Assembly (NCBI GenBank): GCA_019787685.1
Contig: JAHNUO010000013.1
Location: 62,001 to 126,000, forward strand
Length of the DNA stretch: 64,000 nt
DNA from: Chiua virens
Lineage: Eukaryota > Basidiomycota > Agaricomycetes > Boletales > Boletaceae
Reading direction: 5' to 3'
The number at the start of each line of letters is the position of its first letter. Position 1 is the first letter of the stretch. The notes under the pieces were generated by a model, which ran no database searches, was not told where the DNA came from, and was given only the letters and a program-made list of their open reading frames with translations. Positions 11,034 to 23,027 of this stretch are shown here, piece by piece. The position numbers and the translations under genes are program-made.

Positions 11034-12473
11034 GCCCCAAACTAACGTACCTCTGAGATAGATGCTCCATGTTCAGCAATAGATACAAATCATTTCCTCC
11101 CTTGACCTGTGGCTGCGGGAGTGTCTTGGTACAGTAACTTGGAGTCGGAGACTTGGCGCGCCAACACTAGTCAGATACCATTGCAAAAATCACTACAAAA
11201 ATTTTGGAGCATCTTTTCAAGGCACTAGCCTTCCAGGAACGTAAAAAGGTTGTCGTGTTGTGATACCACCAAAAATCTCCCTCGTCCTCGTTTTTTCTCA
11301 CCTTTCCTGCATTCTACCGCCCTTGCCCCCATACCCTCAACGCGCGATGGTACACGTATGTAATCACATCAATTGATAATATCCTACCACTGACTCGGAC
11401 CGGCACCGCTCGGATGCAAACGTCCACAGTGTGACATTGAGTGCTTTCTTGTCCCCTTACACTACTTAGTTTTCTTGTATTGCTCCCGATTTGCAGTCTC
11501 ATTGCACAAAATGGTGTAAGGTATGTATGCTGTATTGGCTGGTGACTGGTATTTTCCCCTGCCCTTTGCTAGTCACTGACCTCTTTCGATTGTTCAAGTT
11601 GCCGCGAGGTAATGAATTCAAAACGTTGCAACCGGACCTCGGCAGAGCCCGGACTGAAATGTTGAATGTCGACATTTGTTGATCTATATATATTACCATG
11701 CCAGTGGATTGTGCAGCCTACAGGAGCAAGCCGTTCAAATCCTATGATAACCCCGTAGCACGGGTACGGTATGAACACAGATCGACCTTTACGACCCGCT
11801 CTCGTCCTCAAGCTGTCACTGTTGCGGTTCCCGTCACTTTTATGCCATTGGGAGTGGAACGACTGGTGATCCTTGGTGATCCTATGCTTTCACCAATATT
11901 CGGCGAATTGCTGGCATTGTCCTCTGTTCGAGGTTTGTGTATGTTTGATTTCTATTTAAACCCTTCAAACCGCTTTCCAGGAAGTCCAGGAAACTTGCGA
12001 AACGTGTATTCACTTGTTCTGCCTTCAAATCTGGAACAAGTTTGATCTCTGTTTGGGAGTGTAACACGAATCCATTGCTTTCGCGCTCCGACGATATGTC
12101 AGCTGAATCCCCCTCCGTTCGGCGAATAACAGTCACTTTGAAGCACGACCAACTACTCTCGCGCGCTGTTATCGGCCGGCTTTTTAATTCTAACGGTTGA
12201 CTGACAAGGCACATCCCTCTACTTCTCCACATGAGACACCCATGGGACAAATTTCCGGGGTAATCCGCTTCACTCGACTTCCTACTACGTCCTCCCCAAG
12301 TGATTATGACAACTCTTTCCATAGATCTGGAAATGGACGGTCCAGAGTCACCCACTGTCATCCTTATATGGTCTAGCCACCGACTGGAATTTGTCAAAGA
12401 CAAAGCCATTAATTTGGCTCACGAGGGCACACCGTCTGGGTGCGTTTCCCTCCACCTGCAAATCTGACATTCG
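11034..12473. other. Intergenic region, only weak open frames
   Basis: No recognisable gene. A short plus-strand frame starting at an ATG at 12301 (MTTLSIDLEMDG) and a minus-strand frame at 11882-12409 overlap each other. Neither has family motifs. The MFS promoter should lie in the last few hundred bases. Confidence 0.4.
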
Positions 12474-14359
12474 ATGTCGTCAGCTACGCTGGTAGATGAG
12501 CTTCCAAAACAGCTTTCGTTGATGCACAAATTGTTTTTGCTCTTGATTCTTTGTTTCGCACAGTTTTTGGATGCTTTTGACAATGCAGCACTCTTCCCCG
12601 CCATACCGGCTCTCGAGGCCGCAATGCGTATCACAGAGAGCCAGTCTTCTTGGGTTATCAGTGCCTTCCAACTCACGTTTGCTTCGTTTCTCTTCATCGT
12701 ATGTCCCATGGCTTTCTCACCCCAACGTGATCTGACATCCGCTCAAAGAGCGGGCGGATGAGTGATGTTTACGACCCAAGTGAGTGCACTCTCTCAGCCC
12801 TCCATCGGGCGGGCCACTCACAAAGTGCTAGAAAGGGTCTTCATCACAGGCCTGTCTTTTCTGGGGATCCTTTCTATAGTTGTTGGCTTCGTGAGAAAGA
12901 AAGTCGTACTCATAGTATTGAGAGCGTGCATGGGGATAGGTGAGTAAGGTGTTCTATGTCTTATATGTGCTGACACAGGTCACCAGCATCCGCGATGACA
13001 ATACCTTCCGCTCTCACGCTCTTGGTGCACGTTTTTCCAGATCCTCTTGAACAGGCTCGGGCGATCGCTGTATTCGGAGGCTGCGGTGCTGGTGCTGATG
13101 GTGGGTGTTAACGTCATTCTCAGCTTTGAAAACGATAAAACGATCTGTAGCACTTGGACTCTTCGTGGGAGCGTTACTAGTTCAATATATCTCGTACCAG
13201 TGGGTATTCTGGTTTGCTGCGACCATCACTCTGCCAGTTGCTTTGGCTTCTGTATTTATAATACCCTCGAGAGTCGTGAAATACAACGAGAAACCTCCCA
13301 TGCACGGTGCAAAGTGGAGGAGTCTTGATTTATTTGGAATTTCAATTTTGACTGGTGAGCTTTTATTCTGACTCTGAGCTACTCTGTACATACAATATTA
13401 CTAATAACGCACGTCAGTTGCACTCATTCTTTTCATCTATGCGTTGACGTCCGGAGCAGCGGATGGCTGGGCCACCGCAGCCGTCCTCACACCGCTAATC
13501 GTTTCAATATTGCTTATTATTTTGTTCTTCTACTGGGAGACCCTAATCCCCATTGATCAAGCAGCTATGTACGTCGCCGTCTCTTGCTTGCATCGATGAT
13601 TTCATTTCACCCGTAGTCCTCCTCGCACGTGGTTTTACCCCAATTTTTGTGTCCTCTCCGCTTCAGCTTTGCTGCCATTCCTTTGGTGGAATGTGATGTT
13701 CATGGTTTTCACAACCCTGTGGCAACATGTATTTCACTGGACGGTGGTTTCAACCGCAATTCGTCTGTACGTATTCGCATTTGAAGGTTCATGTTATCTT
13801 TTTGATATTCTTCCAGATTCCCGATCGGCGCGGCTTCCTTTGCAATGAGCTTCACGGGATCCTTGTCGAGGGTATTCAACCCGAAGTGGATCATTCTCAC
13901 TGGTCTGTCCATGGTAGCCGTGGGCACGGCCCTGATTGCTGTCGGTGGCAGCCAGCCAGAGGATTATTGGACCCACGTATTTCCTGCTTTCATTATCGGA
14001 AGTGCTGGCACCATGTTAACGTTTAGTCACACCAAGTAAGAGACGCATCTTTATTCCGTTGCATCACGTCTGACGATAGTGACATTTACAGTATTGCCAT
14101 CTTCCAGGCCGCGCCAGCATCCATGGCAGGCACGATCGGCGCCATCTTCAACGGAGCTCTCCAGATTGGTTCCGCCGTCGGGCTGGCCGCATTCATGTCC
14201 ATCGAGACGTCTGTAGAAGCTAGGCATGCCTCAGATGGCACCCAAGAATACGCTGGACGCGCGGCCGCGTTTTTGTTTCTTTTAGGAATCGTGTTGGTCG
14301 AGATGCTCTGCGTAGCCTGCTTTTATAAAAGGGAAACGGAACATGGACAGCAAGTGTAA
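12474..14359 (+). CDS. MFS transporter, DHA2 drug:H+ antiporter-like
   Basis: About nine exons with canonical GT-AG introns rebuild a complete transporter. It starts MSSATLVDELPKQLS. Helix 1 (LFLLLILCFAQFLDAFDNAAL) is followed by SQSSWVISAFQLTFASFLF and SGRMSDVYD, the motif-A loop of the family. Then come LRACMGIG, a SAMTIPSALTLL helix pair, FGGCGAG (motif C region), LLVQYISYQWVFWFAATI and, after a central loop (YNEKPPMHGAKWRSLD), five more helices. The end is KRETEHGQQV and TAA. Helix number and the S-W-x-x-x-A-F motif fit 14-helix DHA2 efflux pumps of fungi, which export small toxic molecules or metabolites. No biosynthetic genes lie beside it, so no substrate can be proposed. Confidence 0.8.
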
Positions 14360-15790
14360 GAATCGCTGCTTCTTCACAGTTCGACGAGCCGCCAACAACG
14401 GTCTTGAATCAAATCACATCAAGGTCTCGACGCCCTCGATTTTATCCTCACCCTTTTTACACATTTTATCTCCTTGTGTTCAAGCTACATCATACCTCAC
14501 TTGCGTTAGTACCTGAGGCCCGAGTCACTGATCTAGTAGTATAAATCTAGCCTGTACATTTCGTTCATCACTAGATCCAAGTCCAATCCTTACTTGAGTC
14601 AGAATGAGCGAAGGGCCGAATCGATCCTTTGTTCTTTCTCGTCCTCACATCTTTCTTGGCTTCCACAATTGGCCATGCCTAATCATCTTTAGAACTCGCG
14701 AGCACCGTTCGTCTTTAACGATATGTAACAACGTTCCATCACAAGTAAAGCTAGAATATGTGCATGATAAACGAGGTTTGTCAAAAGCGAAACCTCAGCG
14801 GCCTACGATCAACTTGAAGCTTGAAGGATATTGTAAGGAATAAAAGGATGGAGCGATTAAAGTCTCAGGCGGAATGGAAAAATGAAGCAGATGAATATAT
14901 ATGGTTGATTCTCAATTGTAAGTTAGCGCCAGTGCCCCAGTCTCGGAGACGTCCGTAAAGACTGTATCGATCGATGTCAGAAGCACCCGGATAGCTCCTC
15001 GCTGCAGCGACATGATTCCATCGTTTGATTTGACAGAATCCACACTGGTCAACGGAATGTATCGGAAGGATATGTGTGACTTTCGTTTGAAATTTCTGGG
15101 GTAAAAATAGTCAAAGCAGAACAGCCTGAACACACAGGGGGGCAGTGAAACAAGCGTAAAGTCGGTGGATAAACGGATTGAAGAGCCTCGGGCCTCTCTT
15201 GGCAAAAGTTTTTCACCGCGGATAGGTTGGACTTGAGATGATCATGCGCATGATGAGAGGCTTGACTGGTCCAGTTGCCGGTGTTTCAATGAGTTAGCGA
15301 TAGTCCCAGTTCGGTACACGCGAATTCATATTCCGCCAGCACTGTCATTGACACCCGAGACACGAACAAAAAAGTCGAAGTGACAAAGTCCATAAATATT
15401 GAATAAAATATTCAAACTAAATAAGAGGATTTGCCCTAGGTACATATCTCAAACAAATTTTAATTATATAACTGAATTTGATGGATGAACTTATCGAGCT
15501 CGACAAATTGAGAAAATGAATGATTGTGATAGGTTACACATGTCATACAATATGTACTTTTTTGTATTTAACACGAATCCGGCAAATGATGTCCAGTATG
15601 TACATAGACAATTTTTTGTCTAATTTCCTTCTATGAATGCAACTTTATTCGAAATCATATTTAGCAATGTTAAGTACATAAACAGATTGCGTGCATGTGG
15701 CACACAAATCTCAACACAAATCAAGGATATGTATAAACTATGAGAAATAGACATTTTTAATCGCTAAGTCTAAATAGGTTGGAGCATATG
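14360..15790. other. Gene-free, AT-rich region
   Basis: No gene is supported. From about 15360 to 15780 the sequence is strongly AT-rich. The motif TTTAATCGCTAA at 15756-15767 recurs at 35161-35172 in the same orientation. A minus-strand frame at 14912-15205 has no recognisable domain. Confidence 0.45.
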
Positions 15791-15792
15791 CT

Positions 15793-15845
15793 AGAGCGGC
15801 CCACTGCCGGGTCCACTCAGGGGCCCGCGGTCGGCCCCTTCACCA
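15793..15845. repeat. GC-rich block, possible element boundary
   Basis: A sharp switch from AT-rich sequence to GC-rich sequence with several short self-complementary pieces (GCGGCCC, GGGGCCCGCGG, GGTCGGCCCC). It lies 0.7 kb upstream of the transposase gene. In composition it resembles the mini-hairpin array at 34729-34793. Calling it a transposon subterminal region is an inference. Confidence 0.3.
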
Positions 15846-16500
15846 AATACATGACACTGGCATCTATCGCATGGCATCCTAATGCTGCAAGGTAGGCCAC
15901 TAGACCTAGAAGTGCAACACATAATAAAAAGCTGGTCATTTCTGCCAGTGGGTGAGCCCACCAAGGGCGGAGTGGTGTCTAGACTACGCATAAGAGAGCA
16001 AGTGGTAGAGAATTTGCTGTTAACTGACAAGGTGCTGTCTCTTAGGAGACTTGACAGAACGCGATGGAATAATCAGTGGCTAATGAAAGACAGTCAGAGA
16101 ATGACCATCATGCATGCACCAGTAGTTCATGACTTACCTTCATTGTAGCCCGACCACCACTCGGAATACTTTTTCGCAAGACCATTGGGTAAACTTTGCT
16201 AAGTGAGAGAGTGCAGAGACGCAGAGATGAGGGCTGATAGATAATTTCGCACATTACCTTAAGAGTTGGAGAAAACAAAAAAAGGCAGCCTAAATGGGAA
16301 CAACGTATTGTCAAGTGTCATATCAGGGAACAAGTCAGTTACGGCTTTGGTTACAGCGGCTACAGTAGTTATGGCTCGGCTCGGCAGTTATGGCTCAGCT
16401 CAGCAACCCTACCTCCGATAGGAACAAGGGGATTATGATTTTGCCTTGTAATTTCAATGTCTTGTAGCTTCGTGGTCATAGTTTGTTTTCGGAGTAACCC

Positions 16501-16507
16501 TATAAAG
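16501..16507 (+). promoter_or_regulatory. TATA box of the transposase gene
   Basis: TATAAAG lies 40 bases upstream of the ATG at 16547, a sensible distance for a short leader. It favours that ATG over the in-frame upstream ATG at 16457. Confidence 0.45.
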
Positions 16508-16546
16508 GCGATCAGTGGCCCCGAAGGACAGTACGAAATCCTTGTC

Positions 16547-19500
16547 ATGGATGATACAGTGAGTAACATGGCGTGGATTGCAATATCTCGCTGAAATATG
16601 TGTACACAGGACAATATAATAGGACGACTTAGCAAGTTAACCATCAATGATCCTTCACCACTGGGCGATATGTCGGGACAACCTAGCAACTTATCCCTTG
16701 ATCCAACTGTCGCAAATGAGACGTTCACGACACTTGCTCTTGTTGATCACGAACTACACTTGCGCACAAAGAGAATCTCCCAAATGGTAGACGGACTGGA
16801 TGCGCAGGGGGCACAAGATAAGGTGTTAGTGGCCCTGATGGACGAAGAGAGTTGGCTTAGAGAGCACTCACAGAAGGTTGCAGAAATGGAAACCAGTGGG
16901 GATGAGGTGAACGAGATCCTTCGCAGTGAGCTGGGAGAGAACTTAGCCCAGGTTCAACTCGCGATAACAAGCATTAAGGGGACCTTGGCTGCTCGGAGCC
17001 CAGAGGACCTCCTCCATGGAGAGACTTCTGCAGAATTCGTCGACACTGGCAAGTTAATGCTTCCAAAATCACGATACTGATTGCTTACCACATTTGATAG
17101 AGGAGAAGTTTCAGCAGAGCTTCCACAATGCGAACCCGGCTATCTTGTTGTCGATGCTTGTTGCAGCGATTTTGGACGTCTTCGGACATGTTGCTCGGCC
17201 GTGGTGTAATGCTCTCTTGGAGTTCCTCAACCTTCTTCTGTCGACTCCACTGGGTGGCAATAAAGAGAACTTTTCTCCTGGCTCAATTGAGTCGAACAGG
17301 AAATTCATTCCTGGTGACATACGCACCATCCAGAAAAAATTTGACCTCCAACCCGCCACAGTCACTTATGCAACCTGCATACGGTGTTCCTACACACATG
17401 CCCCATTGCAGTCCCCCAACAGAAAGCGCCAATCTTATCCAGACCACTGCATGTATCAGAAATATCCAGGTGGGAAGATATGCAACCAAGCGTTAGTGAA
17501 GACTATCCGAAAGAATGGGGAGAAAATCCACGTACCGATCAAACCATTTGTCGTACATGACTACAAGGACTTCATGGCGAATATGTTAGCTCGCCCTGGA
17601 ATGGAGGCAGCTTTGGAACGAGGGACTATGTTGAATGAAAGGCATCAGCTCTGGGACGTGAAGGATGGTACTGCAATAACGGAGATCAATGGACTCGATG
17701 GCAAACTGTTCATGGACGGTTTGAAAAGGAGCGATCTTAGGCTTGCCTGGAGTCTGTCTGTAGACTGGTTCAACCCGCACACCAACAAGATCTCTGGGAA
17801 AAGGAAATCGGTAGGGTCGATGTCGATGGCACTCCTCAACCTCCCTCCAAGTCTCCGCTACAAGGCAGAAAATATTTACCTAGTAGGCATCATACCCGGT
17901 CCCCGAGAGCCTTCCGTGGACGAAATAAACCACTTTTTACGGCCCCTCGTTGACTACTTCTTGCCTGCTTGGCAGAGTGGCACGTGGTTTTCAAGAACTA
18001 CTGGTCATCCCACCGGTCGCCTTGTCTGGTCCGTAATTGTGTTGGCTGTCAATGACCTACCAGCAGCCTGGAAGACCACCGGCTTCGCTGCGCCAACTGC
18101 AAAGCATCTTTGCAATCTCTGTTGGTTACAGAAGTCAGAGATCAGCGATTTCGAATGCGATCACTGGAGGCGACGAACACGATTGGAACATTTGAGGAAT
18201 GCCGAGCGGTGGCGAGACGCTAAAAACCAAACGGAGAGGGATCGGATGTTCAAAGAGACTGGAGTGCGGTGGTCTGAGTTGCTTCGCTTGCCGTACTGGG
18301 ACCCCACTCGCTTCGTGGTGATAGACGGCATGCACAACCTCTTCCTGGGATTAGCCCAATTCCATTTCAGAGACTTGATCGTTGTCGACAAGCAGGCGAA
18401 TCAAGACTTACGCCGCCATAACCCCAAGCCTGTCGGCGAGCCTGCGAGCCCGGCAGAACTGGATCAAGGGAGGACCATTCTCAGAGGGAAACCGACCACA
18501 ACAGCACTGACCCGCTTACGTGCATCTGTCTTGCGGGCATTGGTTGACGAGAACGGCATACTTGATACGGTCAAATCGTTACGCAAATATCCTACGAAAA
18601 AAGAGCTGATTCAAGTACTGTTGGTGAGATACACAAACGAAGTACTTGTAACTTTTAAACTTACCTCACATAAGTCTTCATCCACTCAGAACACCACTCC
18701 AGGGGTCGATGAGATCCGGGTTCACCCGATGGTTCCCCTCATCGGAGATGAATTTGTTGATGAATGTGAAACGTCTCTGGCGGCTAACGAGAAGTCTTGT
18801 GAACCATTGGTCAACAAAGAGATCGACGAGATCCAGACATACCTGGACTCCATTGTACGGCCGACATGGCAGAGGGGCCCACCCACTAACCTTGGTGACG
18901 CAGAGCACGGAAAGCTGAAGGCTGAGCAATGGCGGTCGGCGATCGAGTTTGACCTTCCGGTGATATTGTGCCGATTGTGGGGGTCTGATGAATCCGGAGG
19001 TAACGAGAAGGATGCAAGGAGAAAGAAACTGGCTCACAGCACGATGCTCCTAGCCATGGCAGTAAGGTGGGGCACTTCCCATGTAACCTCAGAAATCCAC
19101 GGTCATCAGTACAAGCGGTACATGAAGGCATACCTTGAAAGCGTGAGGGACGTTTTCCCGAAGCTTCGCTGGCGACCAAATCACCATGCAGCATTACACA
19201 TCAACGAGTTTTTCAGCAGATACGGTCCAATGCGTGGTTGGTGGATGTTCCCCTTCGAGCGCATTATTGACATGTTGCAAAAAACTAAGACTAATCATAA
19301 AATGGGTAAGCTTGTATTTTTCGAGACGAAAGCATGCTAACTGAGGGCCAGGGGAACTGGAGGAAACTATGCTGGTCCGCTTCTGTGCAGCGGCGAGAAT
19401 GAAAGCCATGCTGACTGACCCAATTTCCCCTGAAATCATCCGGAAAGCAGGTGCAATCATGCAGAGGTGTGCAGCAGTGCACGAGCGCACATTTTTCGAA

Positions 19501-20019
19501 TCTCCCATCAGTCTCTTTTCACTTCCTGACCCAGATCAAGAACCGGCATTTCAGATCGAGGGGAAAGTAGAGGAAAGATCGCCACCGAAGGATGTATATC
19601 TCGCAATGCAAGTTAGCGGAGTGAAGAGCTCACTGGACGATAAGATCAAAACCTACAAACATTGTACGATTGCGGGAACACGCTACACCACGAATGCAAC
19701 ATTACCGAGGGATGCGAGCATTTTCTTTGAACACGAAGGAGGTACCTTTCCGGGGAGGATCGAGTACATCTTTTCTGTCACTGCAGGTCAGGGCGCTGAA
19801 GATTACTTCTTTGCAATTCGAAGGTACCTACCCGTGCCGGCTGAGGTAAAAGACCCCTTCCTCGCATATAGAGACTTCGGCACTGCATTGTGGCAGGAGA
19901 AGGGGAGAGATAATTTGGAAGTCGTCTCTGGGAAGAGCATTGTTTCCCATGCGATCAGTATGATCTGGCAGGACGGACTCCTAGTGGTAAAACCGTTGAA
20001 CAGTATTGACATGACGTGA
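16547..20019 (+). CDS. Tnp2-family transposase (CACTA/EnSpm-like)
   Basis: A tiny first exon (16547-16558, MDDT) splices to 16610. A second intron lies around 17050-17120, a third around 18624-18690 and a last one at about 19304-19350. The last rejoins TNHKM to GELEETML in frame. The central part carries the Transposase_21 (Tnp2) signatures: SLSVDWFNPHTNK, ALLNLPPSLRYK, VGIIPGPREPS, LCNLCW, CDHWRRRT, GVRWSELLRLPYWDPTRFVV, DGMHNLFLGL and, near the end, RGWWMFPFERIIDMLQ. Such proteins cut and move CACTA-type DNA transposons in the nucleus. I find no stop or frameshift in the coding exons, so it may be functional. The C-terminal 200 residues (RFCAAARMKAM onward) match the usual fungal extension of the family. 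It converges on the F-box gene. Confidence 0.85.
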
Positions 20020-20243
20020 ATGGGATAGTAAACTGTGTAAATAATACAACCAAGCACGTCGGAGGGGATGTACAAAATACTATTACAAGAGGTTATCAAT
20101 GAATCTGCATACTAATCGAGAGAGCTGGCATTAGAGGGAGGAAATGTTAACACGCAGACCCTCCCTAGGGGGAGAGTGTGCTAGAAACTCAGCACAGACA
20201 TGTTGATTGATCTCCAGATCATCTGTAACTAATTCAATGCTTT
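20020..20243. other. Convergent gap between transposase and F-box genes
   Basis: A 224-base tail-to-tail gap. Near 20160 it holds the near-palindrome CCCTCCCTAGGGGGAG, which might serve as a shared 3' signal. Confidence 0.4.
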
Positions 20244-22598
20244 CTATGGATGGAAATGATGAAAGCCATGTCCCACAGTGTGGCTACCAGGACTTTGAGT
20301 CCAACGATTTTGTAAAGAGCTGATGCAACTTACCAAGAGATTACTACTCTCTCTGAACAACGAAAGAGAGAAAGGGTAATCGATGGTGAGCGCCCTGGTA
20401 TCGCAGATCCGTTGTTCGCATTCGGGAACCTGGAGACTGGCTTCGGGGATATGGCTGAATTGGCAGAACGCGATCCTCACATGAGACGCCTTTGGAAAGT
20501 AGTGGGTGCAATCCAAAATACGAGAGATGAGTGGCCGCTGGGAACTGGAGTCCACCAGAGACACGGAAAGCGACTGAACTACTTCAGGAGTCTGGAGGTG
20601 CTTAGCGATCATGCAGATGTAGCCAGGGGGGCCGCCAAGATGATTCAACTTTGGAAGGTTGACTCGGAGTTGTCGTGTTCGATACCGGGATTCTTGCTTT
20701 CCATAAGTGCAGATGTCGAGCCTCTGCAGGGAGGGGTGGCGGTCCAAGAACGCCAGAAGGTCGCCAGCAGGGCATTCATAGTGTATCTGAAGACTTTGCA
20801 AGCGGGGGAAAGTTAATGTGCGAAGCAGCTTGCCCCACACTTGGCGGGGAAGCTCGACCCCGCGGAGAGAGAGATGTTCAAGGGGGGAATTGATGAGGAT
20901 GTCTACAGTGAAAGCAATAACCTGTGGGCTGAATGCGAAGTTGGTATTGAGCCGAAGGGTACTGAGTTCACTATCCGCATGATGAGTCCCTCTTCCCTTC
21001 AGAGAAGGGAAACGGAGAGGGTGATTGGGGGGAGGTGACACACCGGTGAAGGAAAGCTCACGGCATCTCAACGACTTGATCTCTTTGAGGACAAGGGAGA
21101 TCAAAGACAGGGACAGGGAGCTTCCCTCCAATGAGAGATAGACAGTGCGAACACCAGTAACGCGCGGTGAGTGCAGAAAGACAAGGAGGGCATGGAGATG
21201 AGAGTCCTGAGTAATCGTAAAGAAGCAACCCCGTGGAACCAAAAAGGAATCCAAGCGTATCCAGACTAGAAGGGCTTCATATTGATTCTCTTTAACTGGG
21301 AGCCAAAAATGCCCAGCCGGATTAAAACCGGTAGCTGCAAGGCTGAGAGGACCAGCAATTTCTCTGAGCAGAATGCACGTCTGACTGCAAGCTTTCAAAT
21401 CACAAACTTCGAGAAGACCGATCACTTGATAAATCACCTCATTTGGAAGCACAAGAATCGATGTCGTGCTCTGAGTGACAAAATATGAGTGGAGAATCCA
21501 CCAAACGGTCATAATACATACCTGAGGAATCGAGCGATAGGGTACGGTGATCTCAATGGAACCTTGTCGTTCGCACACGAGTTCCAAGGCAGGATGTGGC
21601 AAAGAGGGGGCCAGACGCTCCGATGTAGTGTCAAGAAGGGGGTGTTTGGAGGAAGGCGCCTCCACAGAATCCTCTCGCTTGCGTTTGAGACCCGAGGCAG
21701 GGAGAGACGACGAAGGATTGGATAAGGTGAGGGGGATAGTGTCCAAAAGAGGGCGTTTGAAGGAAGGTGCTTCAAGGATCTCCACGGTATCCTCTCGCTT
21801 GCATTTGAGACCAGAAGCAGGGAGAGATGGTGAAGACTCGGATGAGAGGAGGGGGATAGTGTCCAAAAGAGGGCGTTTGGAGGAAGGTGCTTCGAGGATC
21901 TCCATGGAATCCTCTCGCTTGCGTTTGAGACTAGAAGCAAGGAGACTCGGAGATGGCGGAGACTCGGATGAAGGGAGGGGGATAGTGTCCAAAAGAGGGC
22001 ATTTGGAGGAAGGTGCTTCGAGAATCTCCACGGAATCCTCTCGCTTGCGTTTGAGACCAGAAGCAAGGAGACTCGGAGATGGCGGAGACTCGGATGAGGG
22101 GAGGGGGATAGTGTCCAAAAAAGGGCGTTTGGAGGAAGGTGCTTCGAGGATCTTCACAGAATCCTCTCGCTTGTGTTTGAGACCAGAAGCGAGGAGACTC
22201 GGAGATGGCGGAGACTCGGATGAAGGGAGGGGGATAGTGTCCAAAAGAGGGCGTTTCGAGGAAGGTACTTTGAGGATCTCCACAGAATCCTCTCGCTTGC
22301 GTTTGAGACCAGAAGCGGGGAAAGATGGCGTAGAAGGGGCTGCAACACCTTCAGACGAGGAACTTGGCGTAGGAGCTTCGGGAATCCTAGCGAAATCTTG
22401 CCACTTCCGTGTGGGTTCAGAAGAGGAAGTGGATAGCGTGCGAAGGACAAGAAGGAGAGAGCGAAGGCACGGAGAATTTGGCCAGAAATTCAATGCCTGC
22501 GCGAGTAATGTGAAAGTCTGTGCCTCGCGAACAAGTCGACTGAATATGTTACCCATAGGTGAAAACGGAACTTTTGTGAGTCGAGCTGAGTGGTCCAA
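20244..22598 (-). CDS. F-box protein with NLS-like tandem repeats and leucine-rich tail
   Basis: One uninterrupted frame of 784 residues. Residues about 75-330 are six or seven copies of a 42-residue unit built on ASGLKRKREDSVEIL and SSKRPLLDTIPLP. Each copy has a KRKRE cluster and a KRP, like a nuclear import signal. An F-box follows (SILVLPNEVIYQVIGLLEVCDLKACSQTC in the 400s), then about 350 residues with scattered leucine-rich motifs (LEHLSLRGVELP, LQSLQIHYECP, LQRLDICTYG). F-box proteins present substrates to SCF ubiquitin ligases through Skp1; the tail would bind the substrate. The repeat array makes nuclear action likely. The start MDHSARLTK is the first ATG of the frame. Mushroom genomes hold hundreds of F-box genes, so the specific target is unknown. 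Confidence 0.75.
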   Translation of the reverse strand: MDHSARLTKVPFSPMGNIFSRLVREAQTFTLLAQALNFWPNSPCLRSLLLVLRTLSTSSSEPTRKWQDFARIPEAPTPSSSSEGVAAPSTPSFPASGLKRKREDSVEILKVPSSKRPLLDTIPLPSSESPPSPSLLASGLKHKREDSVKILEAPSSKRPFLDTIPLPSSESPPSPSLLASGLKRKREDSVEILEAPSSKCPLLDTIPLPSSESPPSPSLLASSLKRKREDSMEILEAPSSKRPLLDTIPLLSSESSPSLPASGLKCKREDTVEILEAPSFKRPLLDTIPLTLSNPSSSLPASGLKRKREDSVEAPSSKHPLLDTTSERLAPSLPHPALELVCERQGSIEITVPYRSIPQVCIMTVWWILHSYFVTQSTTSILVLPNEVIYQVIGLLEVCDLKACSQTCILLREIAGPLSLAATGFNPAGHFWLPVKENQYEALLVWIRLDSFLVPRGCFFTITQDSHLHALLVFLHSPRVTGVRTVYLSLEGSSLSLSLISLVLKEIKSLRCRELSFTGVSPPPNHPLRFPSLKGRGTHHADSELSTLRLNTNFAFSPQVIAFTVDILINSPLEHLSLRGVELPRQVWGKLLRTLTFPRLQSLQIHYECPAGDLLAFLDRHPSLQRLDICTYGKQESRYRTRQLRVNLPKLNHLGGPPGYICMIAKHLQTPEVVQSLSVSLVDSSSQRPLISRILDCTHYFPKASHVRIAFCQFSHIPEASLQVPECEQRICDTRALTIDYPFSLSLFRESSNLLVSCISSLQNRWTQSPGSHTVGHGFHHFHP
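21735..22358 (-). repeat. 126-bp in-frame tandem repeat array inside the F-box gene
   Basis: The plus-strand landmark GATAGTGTCCAAAA starts at 21735, 21855, 21981, 22107 and 22233. Spacings are 120, 126, 126 and 126, all multiples of three, so the array encodes 42-residue units. Copies differ by only a few bases, which implies recent expansion or gene conversion. Confidence 0.9.
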
Positions 22599-22937
22599 CG
22601 GCCGCGTTCAAATACCTGGTAATGCCGCATGTCCCGGATGAGCAGACAATAAAGGGAGCATACTAGGACATACCAATGTGGCCAGACGGACCTCCATCGT
22701 GATCGGCAAGAACTTGGATGAGACCGCCGATCTCCATATTTCCCCTCGGGAGATGTGATTGCCTTTACCGAGCGAGCGGTGTCCTGCTGATCAATGTTCA
22801 AGATAGCAGATCTCATCTTTGCCGAGAGAACTTACAATTGCTGGGTGTACTAATCGGTTTTAGCTTTTTTGTTTGGCATAAGCTTGTTGTTCGTCTGGCG
22901 TACCTAGTATCTATGACAATGTGCTCTTATTATTCGT

Positions 22938-23027
22938 AGATACAGCAGCGCCGGGTTTTGCAACGCACCCGACCAATTCATATTCGCCGATACGGCAGCA
23001 CCAATGGCGTTTTGCAATGCACCCGAC
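22938..23027. repeat. Two-copy tandem repeat, about 47 bp
   Basis: GATACAGCAGCGCC ... GTTTTGCAACGCACCCGACCAA is followed by GATACGGCAGCACC ... GTTTTGCAATGCACCCGACCAA. The copies lie in the divergent promoter region between the F-box gene and the small gene at 23587. Confidence 0.75.

Noticed and set aside
16457..16547. Upstream in-frame ATG at 16457 as the transposase start
   Set aside because: It precedes the TATAAAG box at 16501, which fits transcription starting near the ATG at 16547.
21624..22360. Regular repeats that could be mistaken for a CRISPR array
   Set aside because: The units are contiguous 126-bp copies without variable spacers, are in frame with an F-box protein and lie in a eukaryotic genome.
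21547..22641. A 364-codon plus-strand frame opposite the F-box repeats
   Set aside because: It is the antisense of the 126-bp repeat array, which keeps this frame open by repetition. It shows only Arg/Glu-rich repeats and no domain.
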